DNA from: Rubripirellula reticaptiva | Lineage (GTDB): Bacteria; Planctomycetota; Planctomycetia; Pirellulales; Pirellulaceae | Length of the DNA stretch: 64,000 nt | Assembly: GCF_007860175.1 (NCBI RefSeq) | Contig: NZ_SJPX01000003.1 | Span: 817,380 to 881,379, forward strand | Direction: 5' to 3' | Shown here: in pieces, positions 9,139-18,512 of the stretch | How positions within the stretch are numbered: the stretch's first letter is position 1 | Layout of the letters: each line of letters starts with the position of its first letter | The notes under the pieces: model-generated | The model's input: the letters and a program-made list of their open reading frames with translations, nothing else | Told to the model about the DNA's origin: nothing | The model's database searches: none | Position numbers and translations under genes: made by a program

Positions 9139-10887
9139 CTATTTGGATGAATTCATATGAGGCTTGATACCATCGGGGATCAGTTCAAACCTGGGATCAC
9201 CATCGATGGTTCGGATCGCGCGATCTGCGCCCAGATATTGGCGACGCAAATCAACAAACGGGCGTTTTCGCGACTCTTTCCTTGGATCGTAAGCTGGGTT
9301 GAGTGCCGGTGTGTATTTAACGTCGACGTTTTCGTCTATCCAATCGTTCAGTTCGATGAACAATTCGCGTGCCTTGTCCGGCAACGCCGCTGACAAGTCG
9401 TTCTTCTCGAACGGATCGTCGACGATGTTGTAGAGTCGGATAGCCCCCGACCAATCGAAAATCAATTTCCAATCCCCGCTTCGGATGGCGGATGAAGGAG
9501 CCGATGGAAAGCCGTCTTCGGGACTCTTGACGATCACATTCAACGGATAGTGTTGAAAGAACGTGTGGCGAGGATAATCGCCATTGGTGTTGGACGGATC
9601 TTCAAGCAACGGTGCGATACTGCGACCGTCGATGCCGCCCGGCTTGGTGTATTGGGAAGCATCGTAGCCAGCCAGTTCCAGTACTGTTGGAAAGACATCA
9701 TTGCAATCGATCGGGACGTTGCTCCAGCGATCTCCGTTGACATGACCCTTCCAACGAATCACCAACGGCACTCGAATACCGCCCTCAAAATGAGTCCCCT
9801 TGCCACCTTTGAAGGGAGCATTGTTGGTCGCGAGCGGATCGGTGTACATCACGCCTCCGTTGTCACTCAGAAAGACGATCAGTGTGTTTTCATCCAGACC
9901 GGTTTCTTCGAGTGTATCGAGAATGCGACCGACTGAAACATCCAAACGTTTCACCATCGCCGCGTAAACGGCATTGTCATGACCATTCCAACCACGCGTC
10001 GCTTTCTGTTCAAAGTGCGCGACATCTTCCGCTGGTCCTTGAAATGGGGTATGGACCGCGAAGTGGCAAAAGTGCAGGAAGAACGGCCTTGCGTCGGGTT
10101 GCTTTGAATCAGCCTTGTGTCGCAAGTACTTGATGGCGTGCTCGGTCAATTCATCCGTTAAGTACTCCTGTCCTAAGTTGCCGCCTGATTTTCCACGCAG
10201 TAGTTTCTCTTGGGGAGTCATCGGGTGCAGCTTTTTTTCGCTGTCCCAAATGCCTCGCCAATTGAAGTAGGGTGATCCGCCTTCATCGAGGTAAGAGATT
10301 TCTTCAAACCCTTGATCGGCCGGCTGCCAGCCTTCCGAACCGTGGCCGCCCAGGTGCCACTTGCCAATGAAAGCCGAATCGTGTTCGGGCATCGCTTCGG
10401 CGAGCGTCGTTTCGTTCTGCCCATTGTCCAGCCGATGCCCCGAGGCCAAGCCATCACGAGTCGTACCGTTGACGAGCGCCTGTTGAATGTCGATTTTGTC
10501 CTTCCAAACCAACGCGTCCTGAGCAACATAACCTGGCGGCGGCTCGATCGCTTGGTTGTAGAACGTCTGCACGTTGCCGCCAACCGCCGTTGTGAATCCA
10601 GTCCGAGCGGCGTACTTTCCCGTCAACAGACTTGCCCGCGCGGGCGAGCAGAGATGGCAGGCGTAAGCTTGTGAAAACGCCAATCCTTCTTTCGTCAGTC
10701 GATCTAAATTAGGCGTCTCATAGTACATCTGAGAAGCTTTTGCGCCGGTGAACTTCGACGCGTAGGCGTTCATGTCTACGATGCCCAGATCATCAGCTAG
10801 GATCACAATCACGTTGGGCTTCGACGCATGGGCAAGGGAAGCGAGTGAAGCAGAAATGCAGATCAGAAGAACAACGATTCGGCTCAT
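9139..10887 (-). CDS. Secreted sulfatase (arylsulfatase A-like)
   Basis: This 582-residue type I sulfatase has a signal peptide (MSRIVVLLICISASLASLAHA). Metal-binding aspartates are in ILADDLG (D32, D33). The formylglycine motif is CSPARASLLTGKYAARTG (C80 to R84), a cysteine-type CxPAR variant. Later conserved segments include FIGKWHLGG and FLSDNGG. It starts the two-gene sulfatase unit that runs on to 7566. No formylglycine-generating enzyme is encoded in the window, so maturation must depend on a gene elsewhere. The exact sulfated sugar position cannot be read from the sequence. Confidence 0.93.
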   Translation of the reverse strand: MSRIVVLLICISASLASLAHASKPNVIVILADDLGIVDMNAYASKFTGAKASQMYYETPNLDRLTKEGLAFSQAYACHLCSPARASLLTGKYAARTGFTTAVGGNVQTFYNQAIEPPPGYVAQDALVWKDKIDIQQALVNGTTRDGLASGHRLDNGQNETTLAEAMPEHDSAFIGKWHLGGHGSEGWQPADQGFEEISYLDEGGSPYFNWRGIWDSEKKLHPMTPQEKLLRGKSGGNLGQEYLTDELTEHAIKYLRHKADSKQPDARPFFLHFCHFAVHTPFQGPAEDVAHFEQKATRGWNGHDNAVYAAMVKRLDVSVGRILDTLEETGLDENTLIVFLSDNGGVMYTDPLATNNAPFKGGKGTHFEGGIRVPLVIRWKGHVNGDRWSNVPIDCNDVFPTVLELAGYDASQYTKPGGIDGRSIAPLLEDPSNTNGDYPRHTFFQHYPLNVIVKSPEDGFPSAPSSAIRSGDWKLIFDWSGAIRLYNIVDDPFEKNDLSAALPDKARELFIELNDWIDENVDVKYTPALNPAYDPRKESRKRPFVDLRRQYLGADRAIRTIDGDPRFELIPDGIKPHMNSSK

Positions 10888-10945
10888 AATGAAACTTTTA
10901 TTTTAAGTTGATTTGCTTAACGGTCAAAACTAGATTCCGTAGGCG

Positions 10946-11932
10946 TCAAGATTTCGGTTCAATAAGACGCCATCGTTCGTCAGCGTACTTTGCTTTGAGA
11001 GCATCCAAGTTCGATGCGATTTCCTTTTCTTCACCAACGATCAACCAATAGCGATATCGAAACGTTGACTTGGGACTGAGCATAACGCGATCGACCGGGG
11101 CGACGTGCATGCAGGGTCCGTCGGTGGGATTGTCGCTAAGCCCACCGCCGTGAGGACCGAAGTTCCAGCTTTCACCAGAGGTCGGTGAATAGACGGCAAC
11201 TCCCTGGCCGGATGCTTCGAACATTGCCATCGCCTTGAGTGGCGGATTGGCTCGGCCCCAAGGAGGGCCCGGCGATTGGTGCTCGGTTCGCCATTTGCCC
11301 TCGCCTAGATAGGTTCGCACTGAATCGAAGTTACGCGTGAAATAGCAAGCGGGAAGTTCTTGTGGGCTCTTTCTGGCGGCGCCCCATGGATCATCTTGGC
11401 GCCGCATCGCTTGAATTTCGCACCGTACACAAACGACGCCCGGAAGGGTTTGGTCCAACGTCGTCCATTGACGCATCACGGCATCTGCTTCTTCGTCGGG
11501 CATGTCCCATAGTTTTGGGATTGTTTCCGAATACAAGGCATTCTCATCTTTTCGAAACACTGTCACGCGTGACCACGTTCCGTTGCCGCCAACACTACCG
11601 ACGCCACCACCCTGAATCGGATTCCATGTCCACGGACTCCATGCCTGGTGTTGCCCCGCCGATGTCCGGTCAAGTCTGCGTCCTGCATAGTAGGACTGCT
11701 GGATCAAGCGACCTGGGTCAGCAATGTTGACGATGTTGTTTGGATACCTGTCGGACGATAACCAAGTGACGGCCCCGCCTTTCTCGCGATCAATTCCGAC
11801 TTTTACTGAGCCATTGTCGATCGTTAGCAAATCTTCCGCGGAAACCAGATTCAGAGAAGAACAGCAACTCAAGAGGCAAATTGCTTGCCAACAGAAGCAT
11901 TTGGTATGAAGAAGTGCCGAAACGCAGTTCAT
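10946..11932 (-). CDS. Unrecognised secreted protein, possibly beta-sandwich carbohydrate-active
   Basis: This 328-residue protein has an N-terminal hydrophobic, cysteine-rich signal (CWQAICLLSCCSSLNLVSA). After it comes LLTIDNGSVKVGIDREKGGAVTWLSS, which resembles the opening beta-strands of mutarotase-like or lyase beta-sandwich domains that bind sugars. It is rich in Trp, Gly and Tyr (for example HQAWSPWTWNPIQGGGVG), as in carbohydrate-binding surfaces. I do not recognise a named family. It lies between two sulfatase genes on the same strand, with 58 bp to the downstream one and 89 bp to the upstream one. A role in polysaccharide recognition or degradation is inferred from that position. 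Confidence 0.7.
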   Translation of the reverse strand: MNCVSALLHTKCFCWQAICLLSCCSSLNLVSAEDLLTIDNGSVKVGIDREKGGAVTWLSSDRYPNNIVNIADPGRLIQQSYYAGRRLDRTSAGQHQAWSPWTWNPIQGGGVGSVGGNGTWSRVTVFRKDENALYSETIPKLWDMPDEEADAVMRQWTTLDQTLPGVVCVRCEIQAMRRQDDPWGAARKSPQELPACYFTRNFDSVRTYLGEGKWRTEHQSPGPPWGRANPPLKAMAMFEASGQGVAVYSPTSGESWNFGPHGGGLSDNPTDGPCMHVAPVDRVMLSPKSTFRYRYWLIVGEEKEIASNLDALKAKYADERWRLIEPKS

Positions 11933-12021
11933 CGAAAAAGCCTAGGTTTACGGAAGTTCGTGCGAGTGCCTTGTGTTTATCTGAACACGGCTCAGGGTTG
12001 TCGCGAGGGCGGCAGGCCGTG

Positions 12022-13842
12022 TTACTGCATCAGCGTTACCGTTTTCCCGCTAGCGGGTTTCAGTTCGATGGACTTGATCGAAGTGGTACCGGCGGGAATT
12101 TGGACACGGACATGAATGATCTTCGGCCCGCCGGGCAGGCTGGTTTGGATTGTTTGCCACTGGTCGGACTTTGTGACCACAAGGTTCACGCGATTAGCCG
12201 CGACAAATTCCTTGTCGTGTGAGTCTCGCCAAGCCAGTCCGATCGTGCCGGAGTTTGTCGTCTTCACAACCAGATTGACGGAAACGGGGCCGGCAAGATT
12301 CAAACCATTTCTGGTAATGAAAGGTGTTTGCTTGGCATCTTGCTTTTGCGTTGCTATCTGCAAGCCCTCGCTGCTGATATTCATTTTGCCGTTACGAATG
12401 ATCCATGGAGACGCTAGGTCCTTTGATTTTGCGTCGGAGTTTGACGAGTCTGTTTTTGGAACGAATTTTTCACGTAGGGACGCTGCCGGTTTGTGGTCGA
12501 GGTAGAAATCAAAATATTCTGTCGCCGCGTTGGACATGCTACCGCTGGCGAGACCCGGCGGGTCGAGCTCGCTGGCCCACAGGGATAGCTTCTCGCGTAG
12601 GCGATCGGCAATCTCTGGATGCTCGTCGGCGAGGTTACGTTTCTCTTCGAGATCATTCTTCAAGTCGTACAAGTATTCACGTTCGCCGCCGCGCAGCAGT
12701 TTCCAGTCGCCTTCACGGATGGCCGATTGGGCAACCCAACGCCACGCGAGAAATTCATGCGGAGCTTCTTTCTTTTTACCCGTAAGAAACGGGATCAGAT
12801 TGACGCCGTCGAAATCTCCGGGTTCCGATTCGATCTTAGCCAGTTTGGCAGCCGTTGCTGCGACATCCAGGGCGCTCACCGGATGATCGAACACTTGGCC
12901 GGCGGGAATCGTTCCAGGCCAAGAGATCACGAACGGAACGTGCATGCCGCCTTCGGATAGCATCCCCTTTTCGCCGTTGAGCGGGTCGTTCAAAGAACCG
13001 TCCCAACCTGGCCCGCCACCCGGTGCATCTCGCTTGTGAATCTTCAATGGCGCGCCGTTGTCGCCGATATAGAAGATCAGCGTCTTTTCGGTCAGGTTGT
13101 TTTCGGCCAGTGTCCTGGTGATCAACCCGACGCCATCATCGACAGCCGACAGCATCGCCAACGCCTGCCGACGTCGCTCCGGCATTTCGCCCGGAAATCG
13201 ATCGAGGTACTTTTGCGGCGCATCCAATGGGACGTGGGGCGCACGGTAGGCGACATACAGAAAAAATGGATCATTTTTGTAACGTTCGATTAGCGAAGCG
13301 GCGGCCTGGCTGCAAGCGTCAACATGATACATCTGTTGCCGCTGCGTCGACATCTCTCGGTCTCTGCCATCAAGACCCACATTGGCCGCGAAGGGTGCGC
13401 CGGAGTTTTGGTTGAACACGTGCTTGAATCCGTGCTCAGTGATTTTCGGTCCCGGACCGAGGTGCCATTTGCCGAATTGCGCGGTCACGTAACCCGCTCT
13501 TTGCAGTCGCTGGGCAATCGTCAGCTCTCGGTCAAAACCCTCCAACGTTTTTCCGTTGGCTTCGACGCCGAATTTCGATTGGAACTTTCCGATCAACAAT
13601 CCCGCTCTCGACGGCACGCACTGCGGTGCAGTGCTGTAGCCATGCCGGGCGAGTACACCATTCTTTGCTAACGCATCCACATTGGGCGTCTTGATGTCCT
13701 CGAGAACTCCTTGACATGACAAGTCCGCGTGCCCATGGTCATCTGTGTAGAACACGATGATGTTGGGGCGTGATTCTGTGGCGTTGGCAAACGTTGCAGA
13801 AAGCCAAACCAGCGAAACGCAGAATGCTATGAACTTATACAA
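12022..13842 (-). CDS. Secreted sulfatase with C-terminal beta-rich extension; probable TTG start
   Basis: This type I sulfatase has metal ligands in FYTDDHG and formylglycine motif CVPSRAGLLIGKF (Cys at about residue 75 from the chosen start). An ATG at 13980 would add 46 residues and overlap the upstream gene's 3' end. A TTG at 13842 instead begins directly with the signal peptide YKFIAFCVSLVWLSATFANA and has AAGG about ten bases upstream, so I chose it. After the sulfatase core (to about 470), a ~130-residue tail (for example ITRNGLNLAGPVSVNLVVKT) looks like a beta-sandwich accessory domain. It sits between the cytochrome/propeller gene and the unrecognised secreted gene. Confidence 0.9.
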   Translation of the reverse strand: MYKFIAFCVSLVWLSATFANATESRPNIIVFYTDDHGHADLSCQGVLEDIKTPNVDALAKNGVLARHGYSTAPQCVPSRAGLLIGKFQSKFGVEANGKTLEGFDRELTIAQRLQRAGYVTAQFGKWHLGPGPKITEHGFKHVFNQNSGAPFAANVGLDGRDREMSTQRQQMYHVDACSQAAASLIERYKNDPFFLYVAYRAPHVPLDAPQKYLDRFPGEMPERRRQALAMLSAVDDGVGLITRTLAENNLTEKTLIFYIGDNGAPLKIHKRDAPGGGPGWDGSLNDPLNGEKGMLSEGGMHVPFVISWPGTIPAGQVFDHPVSALDVAATAAKLAKIESEPGDFDGVNLIPFLTGKKKEAPHEFLAWRWVAQSAIREGDWKLLRGGEREYLYDLKNDLEEKRNLADEHPEIADRLREKLSLWASELDPPGLASGSMSNAATEYFDFYLDHKPAASLREKFVPKTDSSNSDAKSKDLASPWIIRNGKMNISSEGLQIATQKQDAKQTPFITRNGLNLAGPVSVNLVVKTTNSGTIGLAWRDSHDKEFVAANRVNLVVTKSDQWQTIQTSLPGGPKIIHVRVQIPAGTTSIKSIELKPASGKTVTLMQ

Positions 13843-13921
13843 TTGGCTGCCTTGGGTTGAATCTTGATGCGGGTGAAAGTTGGAAGTTAAGCTGCGACCA
13901 TATTCAATCAAATCTGATGGA

Positions 13922-16900
13922 TCAACCGTTTGGGATTCTGTGAATGGTCCAGTAGACATCTTCTTTGAATGGTTTTCCATTTGAATCCATCACATCCATT
14001 TGAAGATGTAGTTGATTGACGGGACGCAGATTTGGTGTTTTGAGTGAAAGCGTTTTGCCGTCCTCGCTGACGGAAACCGAGTCGATCCGCAAGACCTGTT
14101 TGCCAACTTCACCCGTTTCGGGATGGTAAAGATCGGATCCGTAACTGTCGGTCCACTTGTAATTCCATTGCTCGGCCGCAAACGCAGCCGCGCGAATGGA
14201 TGCGACGCGATCGAGCGGGAAATTGAATTGCAGACGAAGTTCACCCGGATGTACTTCGCAGTGCGTGATCATGCGAACGGGTTGGCCAGTGTAGCGAACT
14301 CGATAGATGCCGCCATCAGCAAGGTCTCCACGTCCGTTGTCGTTCCAGCCATTCAGCCCGGTCACATACAACTGGCCATCGACGGGGTTGGTGCGCGCTC
14401 GCATGATGCCAGTGCCAAAATCGTGCGGGAACTGAACCAAGGCGGCTTGCGATAAACCGTCCACTTCCTGTGTCATCAGATAGAACAAATGTCCCTGGCC
14501 AAAACTGGTATGCAGCAAGCGCCCCGCCAACGGTCCGAACCGTTCGTCGCTCACGACGACCTGACCGCCCGACGAATTGTCGACCTCCTGCGGCATCCAA
14601 ATCAGCGGCGGGTCGAAGGTCTTGGGAGGCACGACTTTTCGGTGATCGATCCTTCCTCCGTCCGGAGCCCAGGCCTTGCCACCTTTGTTTTGCACGTACC
14701 CATAAAAGCCATCACGTTTGACCAGATTGATCTTCGACGCTGGCATCCACGTGCCCTGGTTGTCGCTCACCGTCAATCGACCATCCGGCAAAATCCCCAT
14801 CCCGTTGGGCGTACGCAGACCAGTGCAAATGACCTCGCGACTTTCTCCATCGGCAGAAACTTTGACGATCGCCCCCGGCAGTTTGTAGTCCGTGTACTGA
14901 CCGCTCTTGGCGTAATAAAAGTTGCCTTCTACGTCCGTCTGTAAATCGAAGTTGAACGCATGGAAGAACGTCGAAACGTCAGTGTCGGCGCTGAAGCTTT
15001 CATAAAAGTCTGCTTCACCGTCGTTGTTCAGATCGTGCAAACGTGTCAGTCGATCTCGACAAGTGACATAGATCAGCCCGTCGACCACTTTGATTCCGAA
15101 GGGTTCATACATCCCGCCCGCATACCTTTTCCAACGGACGTTCAGCAAATCGTCGTCGATGCCGGACACAATCCACACGTCGCCACCAACGGTTGCCACT
15201 GCCATCCGTCCATCAGGAAAGAAGTCGATGGCTGAAGTGCGAAACCACGTATTCCAGGGTGTGGATTCCGGGATAGAAATCGTATCGACCGCGTAAGCAC
15301 CCGATTGAAAGCCTCGGTATCCGATCGTTTCAAACGTTTCCGGCCAACGCAGATTGCCGCCCTTGGTCATCGTTAAAGGGTCGACTTTCGAGAGCGTCTG
15401 ATTTTCTTCGGCGACAGAAGCATCAGCGAATCGAACGATATTAATCAAACGTGTTGATTCACCTGCGGGGATCGTCACGACCCACCGTTTCTGGTCATCC
15501 AAAGCAAGCGTCACGTCATCGATGTCGCCTTTCATGATGGGGCGAGTACGACCAGCCTCTGATTTCCCGACAGCCAAGACCAAAGCCTGGCCGCCATGGA
15601 TCGTCAGAGTGTGTCGGATCCCCGTTTGGTCCTTCAATGGCGATGGCACTTCAAAAACCTCGCGCCCATCGATCGAATAATTCAAAACGATCTGATCGCC
15701 GCAGAGAAAGTGCCCGTGATAGTCCAGCCAGCGCTGCGGTAACGAACCACGCGGCAACAGATCCGCTTTTGAATAGTCGAGCGACCCGTCATGTCCCCAA
15801 TGCCAAAGGTCCAGCGCCGCGATCATCTCGCCACGCGGTTCAGGATAACCTTCGCCTCGACCGCGTTTGTGTTGTGTCTGATCGACGTCCAAAAAACCGC
15901 CTGACCAAATGGCAGCTTGATCCATCGTGTGCAGATCGTAAGCGATCGACATATCGGTCAATTTGATCGTCAACGCGCTGTTGACGTCGCGTCCCAGTTG
16001 CGATGCCAGTGCCGGACCGTAATCGCGATCCGGGTCGAGCTTGAAATCCCCCATGTCCGTGCCCTTCGGCAGCGAACTCAGATATTTCGGCGTGACCGCA
16101 AAGTAGTTTGGGTTAGAGTCCTTCATGAAACGCCTACGAATGTAGGCCACGACCTCGTATCGTTCCCGCGGCGACAGAGCCGAGGCTGCGGCCATTAAAC
16201 CGTTTCCATGCGAAAGCGTTTTAAACATGCTGTGCGGATCAGCACCAAACTTTAACTGTTGCGAACCGAACGCCCGAGCCGTCGCCAATGACGGCGTATT
16301 TCCATCCTTGCCATGACACTGATAGCAAGTCGATTCGTAAATCTGTTTGCCACGTCTCAGATTTCCGTTTTCGACCAGCCGAATGATCTGTGCATGATTC
16401 AGATTGATGGTGTCGTCTTTGGGAATCAATTGCTCCGCTGTCGGCTTCAGTTCGTCCGCTCGCTCTTGGCCACCTTCATGAACCGCAAACAGGTATCTGA
16501 CCAAGTCCAAGAACTCCCCCGGAGACTTCAGTGTTTCGATCAGGCCCGCGGGCATCATCGACACTTTGGAGTTCCTGCGAACCTCGATGTCGTCTTTCGC
16601 GACCGAGAGATTAGCTTGCAGATCTGCGGCGTCTCGCAACACGATCTTGTCGTCGTCTTCAGACACCATCATTCCCGAACGAACTTCACCATCAACGGTG
16701 ATCAACTGGACGGTTTCATAGCCTTTGCGAATTGATCTGGACGGATGCAAAAGCGATTCGACCAGATGCACGTCGGTAATCTTTTCCCCCAAACGGGTCA
16801 GGTCTGGTCCGAGCGGCGATTGCTCCGCACCCGTCACATGACAATTCGCACACGCGGCTGCCGAAGCATAAAACACGATTGCCCCACGTTGCGGATCGCC

Positions 16901-17038
16901 ACGCAGTCGAGCTTCTTTTGCAATGAGGTTTGCATCGACCGATTCAAACACTTCTTGCAACGTCGCTGTTTGAGCAAATGCGGGTGCAGCAGCAAATACA
17001 ACGATCAGCGTGATAAAAGCGTTAAACGGGCGGGACAT
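13922..17038 (-). CDS. Di-haem cytochrome c / beta-propeller fusion (Pirellula/Verrucomicrobium type)
   Basis: The best start is the ATG at 17038, which opens directly on a signal peptide (MSRPFNAFITLIVVFAAAPAFA). The open frame extends to 17260, but that part would overlap the FecR gene and shows no conserved features. The 1038-residue product has a first haem domain with CANCH (C63, C66, H67), matching the Pirellula/Verrucomicrobium haem-binding type (ESLLHPSRSIRKGYE). A second cytochrome domain has CYQCH (C238, C241, H242). A long beta-rich region follows, then a six-bladed-propeller-like dehydrogenase domain (AIDFFPDGRMAVATVGGDVW, GLRTPNGMGILPDGR). It is probably periplasmic and may oxidise sugars or pass electrons. 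Confidence 0.85.
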   Translation of the reverse strand: MSRPFNAFITLIVVFAAAPAFAQTATLQEVFESVDANLIAKEARLRGDPQRGAIVFYASAAACANCHVTGAEQSPLGPDLTRLGEKITDVHLVESLLHPSRSIRKGYETVQLITVDGEVRSGMMVSEDDDKIVLRDAADLQANLSVAKDDIEVRRNSKVSMMPAGLIETLKSPGEFLDLVRYLFAVHEGGQERADELKPTAEQLIPKDDTINLNHAQIIRLVENGNLRRGKQIYESTCYQCHGKDGNTPSLATARAFGSQQLKFGADPHSMFKTLSHGNGLMAAASALSPRERYEVVAYIRRRFMKDSNPNYFAVTPKYLSSLPKGTDMGDFKLDPDRDYGPALASQLGRDVNSALTIKLTDMSIAYDLHTMDQAAIWSGGFLDVDQTQHKRGRGEGYPEPRGEMIAALDLWHWGHDGSLDYSKADLLPRGSLPQRWLDYHGHFLCGDQIVLNYSIDGREVFEVPSPLKDQTGIRHTLTIHGGQALVLAVGKSEAGRTRPIMKGDIDDVTLALDDQKRWVVTIPAGESTRLINIVRFADASVAEENQTLSKVDPLTMTKGGNLRWPETFETIGYRGFQSGAYAVDTISIPESTPWNTWFRTSAIDFFPDGRMAVATVGGDVWIVSGIDDDLLNVRWKRYAGGMYEPFGIKVVDGLIYVTCRDRLTRLHDLNNDGEADFYESFSADTDVSTFFHAFNFDLQTDVEGNFYYAKSGQYTDYKLPGAIVKVSADGESREVICTGLRTPNGMGILPDGRLTVSDNQGTWMPASKINLVKRDGFYGYVQNKGGKAWAPDGGRIDHRKVVPPKTFDPPLIWMPQEVDNSSGGQVVVSDERFGPLAGRLLHTSFGQGHLFYLMTQEVDGLSQAALVQFPHDFGTGIMRARTNPVDGQLYVTGLNGWNDNGRGDLADGGIYRVRYTGQPVRMITHCEVHPGELRLQFNFPLDRVASIRAAAFAAEQWNYKWTDSYGSDLYHPETGEVGKQVLRIDSVSVSEDGKTLSLKTPNLRPVNQLHLQMDVMDSNGKPFKEDVYWTIHRIPNG

Positions 17039-17114
17039 TCGTGATCCAGGTGAAAGAATAAAATGGCGAAGCAAGTCGTCCGCCAAAGGGGAAAATTCTG
17101 ATGTCATGTCGCTT

Positions 17115-18512
17115 TTACTGCTTGGAGATGCCTTTGACGGCGATGCCGTACATCGCCTTGTTTCCTCGGTCGCCATCCGTCTGCGGGGGACCAAGTTTAA
17201 CACTGCCCGCAACATCAACACGTTTCTTCCAGACCGAGTACTGAACGTAGAGGTCACCATCGCGATTTGGTTCGATACCCTGGACTAAAGGACTCACCGG
17301 TCGCCATGGACCGCTGCGAAGTGTGAACTGAGTTTTTTGAAAATCATTCTGTAGCCAAGCAGAAGGCTTCCGGCGCAGGTCGTGCATGACATAAACGTTT
17401 GCGGATCCGCCAAGCTGTAGGGAAATACTCAGCGTCTGTTCTTGCCGATCGATGTGGAACGGGCAAACGACATCTGCACCGAGCAACTCGGCAGGAAACT
17501 CTTCGCCTTCCGCGGCATGCCAAAAAACGTCCGGGCGAGGAGTGGAGGCATGCGACGTATAGGCGATCGTCCCTTCACGCATGCCACCTGCCATGATGCC
17601 ATAGAAACGGTGAAAACCGTCCATCTTCGAATTGTCCGTTACGTCGACGACAGTCGAAGACGCGTCGCTCGCAGACAGATTGAATTCTTCCTGTGACAGC
17701 CAGACAGCGGAGAGCCGACGTGGTCGTCGCCCTTTGCGGAGTCGGACGCCTTCGCCTTCGAAGACTTTTATCGGACCGCGCATGTTTGCATCGCCTTGCG
17801 ATTTGACTTTCACTTCACCGTCGAAGACAGCAACGCTTGCTTCGTCATCCGATACGTCGACGCCAAATCGAGTACCAAGATCAATGATTTCTCCATGATC
17901 GGTCACGATCGTAAACCCCTGACCAAACTCGCCAACATCCGCATTCAGCCGGCCCTGAGTGAGTCGCAAACGCATCGAGGACTCCAGGCTTCCTTCCAGC
18001 GGACCGTACAAATCGAGGATAACGCCGCTGTCCAATCGAACCCGAATGGTTCCCGTCTCGAGGCGAATTCGACTACAGTCGAGCCGATCGCCAACCCGGA
18101 CATCCTGATCGACACCAGCCAGCCTGGCCGCGTCGAGTGAAATGATTTCAACAGTGCCTGCCGCATTCGTGGTCACCGGTTCGGTCGTTGGCGTGAACCA
18201 GACGATTCCAACAGTCAGGAGTACAGCAGCAGCGATTCCGCCCAATACGAAACTTTTTTGCCAAGATAAACTTGGAACGACAACGGCGATTTCAGGAAGA
18301 AATGCGTGCTCAGAATTGATCGCATCGAATTCCGAATCCGAGAGTGCGGCCAAGTCAGATAGCGATGAATCCAGATTCAGGTACTCGATGAAATCACGTC
18401 GAAACTCCGCATCCCTGCGAAGCGATTTTTCGAGCTCGCGGAAAGCATCGGCTTCAATGGTTCCGGCTGCATAGTCTGCAATCAGATTTTGCTTGTCGGT
18501 TGGGCTACTCAT
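17115..18512 (-). CDS. FecR-domain membrane protein coupled to an ECF sigma factor
   Basis: The start at 18512 is set by GGAGGG just upstream and by the ATGA overlap with the sigma-factor stop; a longer frame to 18581 is less likely. The ~465-residue product has a cytoplasmic N-terminus (about 1-80) with a zinc-free anti-sigma-like helical region. One transmembrane helix follows at about 86-106 (FVLGGIAAAVLLTVGIVWF), then a FecR domain (GDRLDCSRIRLETGTIRVRL, FTIVTDHGEIIDLGTRFGVDV). The C-terminal third is specific to planctomycete FecR proteins. It probably controls the partner sigma factor. Such pairs often accompany polysaccharide loci, and the cytochrome gene lies 76 bp downstream. Confidence 0.88.
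   Translation of the reverse strand: MSSPTDKQNLIADYAAGTIEADAFRELEKSLRRDAEFRRDFIEYLNLDSSLSDLAALSDSEFDAINSEHAFLPEIAVVVPSLSWQKSFVLGGIAAAVLLTVGIVWFTPTTEPVTTNAAGTVEIISLDAARLAGVDQDVRVGDRLDCSRIRLETGTIRVRLDSGVILDLYGPLEGSLESSMRLRLTQGRLNADVGEFGQGFTIVTDHGEIIDLGTRFGVDVSDDEASVAVFDGEVKVKSQGDANMRGPIKVFEGEGVRLRKGRRPRRLSAVWLSQEEFNLSASDASSTVVDVTDNSKMDGFHRFYGIMAGGMREGTIAYTSHASTPRPDVFWHAAEGEEFPAELLGADVVCPFHIDRQEQTLSISLQLGGSANVYVMHDLRRKPSAWLQNDFQKTQFTLRSGPWRPVSPLVQGIEPNRDGDLYVQYSVWKKRVDVAGSVKLGPPQTDGDRGNKAMYGIAVKGISKQ

Noticed and set aside
13844-13980. N-terminal extension of the third sulfatase to the ATG at 13980
   Set aside because: It overlaps the preceding gene and precedes the signal peptide; the TTG at 13842 fits better.
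17039-17260. N-terminal extension of the cytochrome/propeller gene
   Set aside because: It would run into the FecR gene and lacks a signal peptide; the ATG at 17038 begins the signal peptide.
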